From the NCBI GenBank assembly GCA_947459855.1, contig CANHFL010000032.1, positions 1 to 8,308 on the forward strand: DNA of 8,308 nucleotides, read 5' to 3'. A program made the position numbers and the translations under genes. Within the stretch, counting starts at the first letter, position 1. Each line of letters opens with the position of its first letter. Origin of the DNA: Planctomycetaceae bacterium. Lineage in GTDB: Bacteria; Planctomycetota; Phycisphaerae; Phycisphaerales; SM1A02. Under the pieces are notes generated by a model. It had not been told where the DNA came from, did not search any database, and was given only the letters and a program-made list of their open reading frames with translations. Shown here one piece after another: positions 7,443 through 8,308 of the stretch.

Positions 7443-7524
7443 GCGGTGATGCGGGCCAATCGCAGGAATGTCGGGACCAGGCGTCGCCGCACGTCACAGC
7501 CCTCTCTCCCCAGAGAACGAGCTC

Positions 7525-8308
7525 ATGACACAGTCGGCCCTGTATGTCGGAGCGGATCTTTCCGCCCGGCAGCAGTTGAATCAATTCTGGATCGAGCGTT
7601 TCGGTGTCGGTCTGTCCCTTGCCTCCCCCGCGGAAGAGCTCGCGACACACCTGGCCTCCGCCAACTGGTTGTTCTTCGATGCCCGCGATGGCGAGGCCGT
7701 CGAGGCGCTCCGCCGTCTCGTCGCGGACCAGCCCCGGACACGCTTCCCCAGGAAAACGGTCGTCCTCCACAACGGTGTCTACCCGTTCGCCGTCGCGGAT
7801 ACCCTGCACCTGCTGGCCGCCGGTCGACTCGCCGTGCCGCTCGATCCGCAGGCGCTCGACGAACTCTGCACGGCCCTCGCCGAGAGCGCCGACCTGCTCG
7901 GCGCTCGTCAACTGCCAGAAGCCCGCAGCCTGCATGGCCGAACGATCCAGTTCACCACCCGCACGCCGCTGCTGTTTCCTGTCCTCGATCAGCTCGACCG
8001 GATCGCCCCCCACAACGTGACGCTCCTGTTGATTGGCGAAACCGGCACCGGTAAGACCACACTCGCCCACATCGTTCACGAACGGTCGACCCGCGGCGAA
8101 GAAAAGTTCATGACCGTCGCCTGCGGCGCGTTGCCCGCGGACCTCATCGAGAGCGAACTGTTCGGACACGTCCGCGGCGCATTCACCGGGGCCGAACGAG
8201 CCAAAGTGGGACGGTTCGAGGCTGCCGACAACGGCACTTTGCTGCTCGACGAAATCGACGTCCTCTCGCCCCGCGAGCAGACGCGTCTGCTCCGGGTCAT
8301 CGAAACCG
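7525..8308 (+). CDS. Sigma-54-dependent transcriptional activator (bacterial enhancer-binding protein), partial
   Basis: The frame starts at ATG 7525 and is open to the right edge (261 codons plus one base); the remaining AAA+ part and any DNA-binding domain lie outside. Residues 1 to about 120 have the outline of a response-regulator receiver: strand ALYVGAD, strand [10 protein letters not shown] with D52 at the usual phospho-acceptor place, strand KTVVLHNG, and [12 protein letters not shown] where KPF normally stands. The acidic pair is reduced and the conserved Lys and Thr/Ser are absent, so it looks like a pseudo-receiver. The AAA+ core has Walker A GETGTGKT (171-178), ESELFGH, the sigma-54-contacting GAFTGA loop (218-223), [10 protein letters not shown] and Walker B LLLDEID (239-245). 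Proteins of this family hydrolyse ATP to open sigma-54 RNA polymerase promoters in the cytoplasm. A weak GAGA lies 8 nt before the start; an ATG at 7468 is in frame but has poorly placed Shine-Dalgarno bases. Confidence 0.92.
   Translation, partial: MTQSALYVGADLSARQQLNQFWIERFGVGLSLASPAEELATHLASANWLFFDARDGEAVEALRRLVADQPRTRFPRKTVVLHNGVYPFAVADTLHLLAAGRLAVPLDPQALDELCTALAESADLLGARQLPEARSLHGRTIQFTTRTPLLFPVLDQLDRIAPHNVTLLLIGETGTGKTTLAHIVHERSTRGEEKFMTVACGALPADLIESELFGHVRGAFTGAERAKVGRFEAADNGTLLLDEIDVLSPREQTRLLRVIET

Larger units (their letters stand above)
6847..7524. other. Divergent intergenic region without a convincing gene (678 bp)
   Basis: The region lies between two divergent starts and should hold the promoters of both genes. 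Several short open frames exist on both strands (for example 7127-7423 plus and 7214-7492 minus), but they overlap one another, show no recognisable domain and run through the inverted repeats, so I do not call them genes. No sigma-54 -24/-12 motif (TGGC-N8-TTGC type) and no clear sigma-70 pair was found by eye. No terminator-like hairpin with a T-run was seen. Inverted repeats at 6976-6994, 7136-7196 and 7415-7433 are listed separately. Confidence 0.6.

Noticed and set aside
7381..7450. FMN riboswitch call
   Set aside because: Only a 3'-like segment matches; the conserved 5' GGTGAAATTCCC-like helix and the multi-helix arrangement are missing upstream, so it is kept only as a low-interest note.
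7134..8054. 306-codon open frame on the plus strand
   Set aside because: It overlaps the activator in another frame, begins inside the inverted repeat and gives a Pro/Arg-rich product of low-complexity type.
7357..8169. 270-codon open frame on the minus strand
   Set aside because: It is antisense to the activator gene, whose AAA+ motifs are unmistakable on the plus strand. The antisense product shows no recognisable motif.

Overview
The window most likely comes from a high-GC member of the Planctomycetota. The evidence is a very large, repetitive surface-type protein on the minus strand whose Arg-rich N-terminus ends in a LETRLVLA sequence. This matches the LEPR-XLL type N-terminus that is typical of planctomycete exported proteins. 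Its body is built from GEVED, FG-GAP and cadherin-like domains. The genus cannot be told from this sequence.

Layout. Positions 1-6846 (minus strand) are one uninterrupted reading frame of 2282 codons that starts at 6846 and runs off the left edge. It encodes an array of four super-units. Each has a GEVED domain (about 165 residues, ending in GEVEDY) followed by six FG-GAP/VCBS-like repeats of about 70 residues with DxDGDG calcium-type loops. Units 2 and 3 end with a cadherin-like domain of about 100 residues. Unit 1 lacks the cadherin domain, and unit 4 is cut by the window edge. Units 3 and 4 match at DNA level with an exact 2106-bp offset, including 58 identical bases. Positions 6847-7524 are a divergent intergenic region with no convincing gene. 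It contains several inverted repeats, notably a 20-nt-arm structure at 7136-7196. From 7525 to the right edge (plus strand) runs the 5' part of a sigma-54-dependent activator (bacterial enhancer-binding protein). It has a degenerate receiver-like N-terminal domain and a AAA+ core with Walker A, GAFTGA loop and Walker B.

How the parts may work together. The two genes are divergently transcribed, so the activator could regulate the surface-protein gene, but I see no -24/-12 promoter and the link is only positional. The surface protein is probably secreted or displayed at the cell surface and may act in Ca2+-dependent adhesion or matrix formation; no substrate or partner can be read from the sequence. 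No RNA gene, insertion sequence, CRISPR array or defence system was seen. The main points of interest are the super-repeat architecture, the pseudo-receiver activator and the wobble-compensated inverted repeat between the genes.
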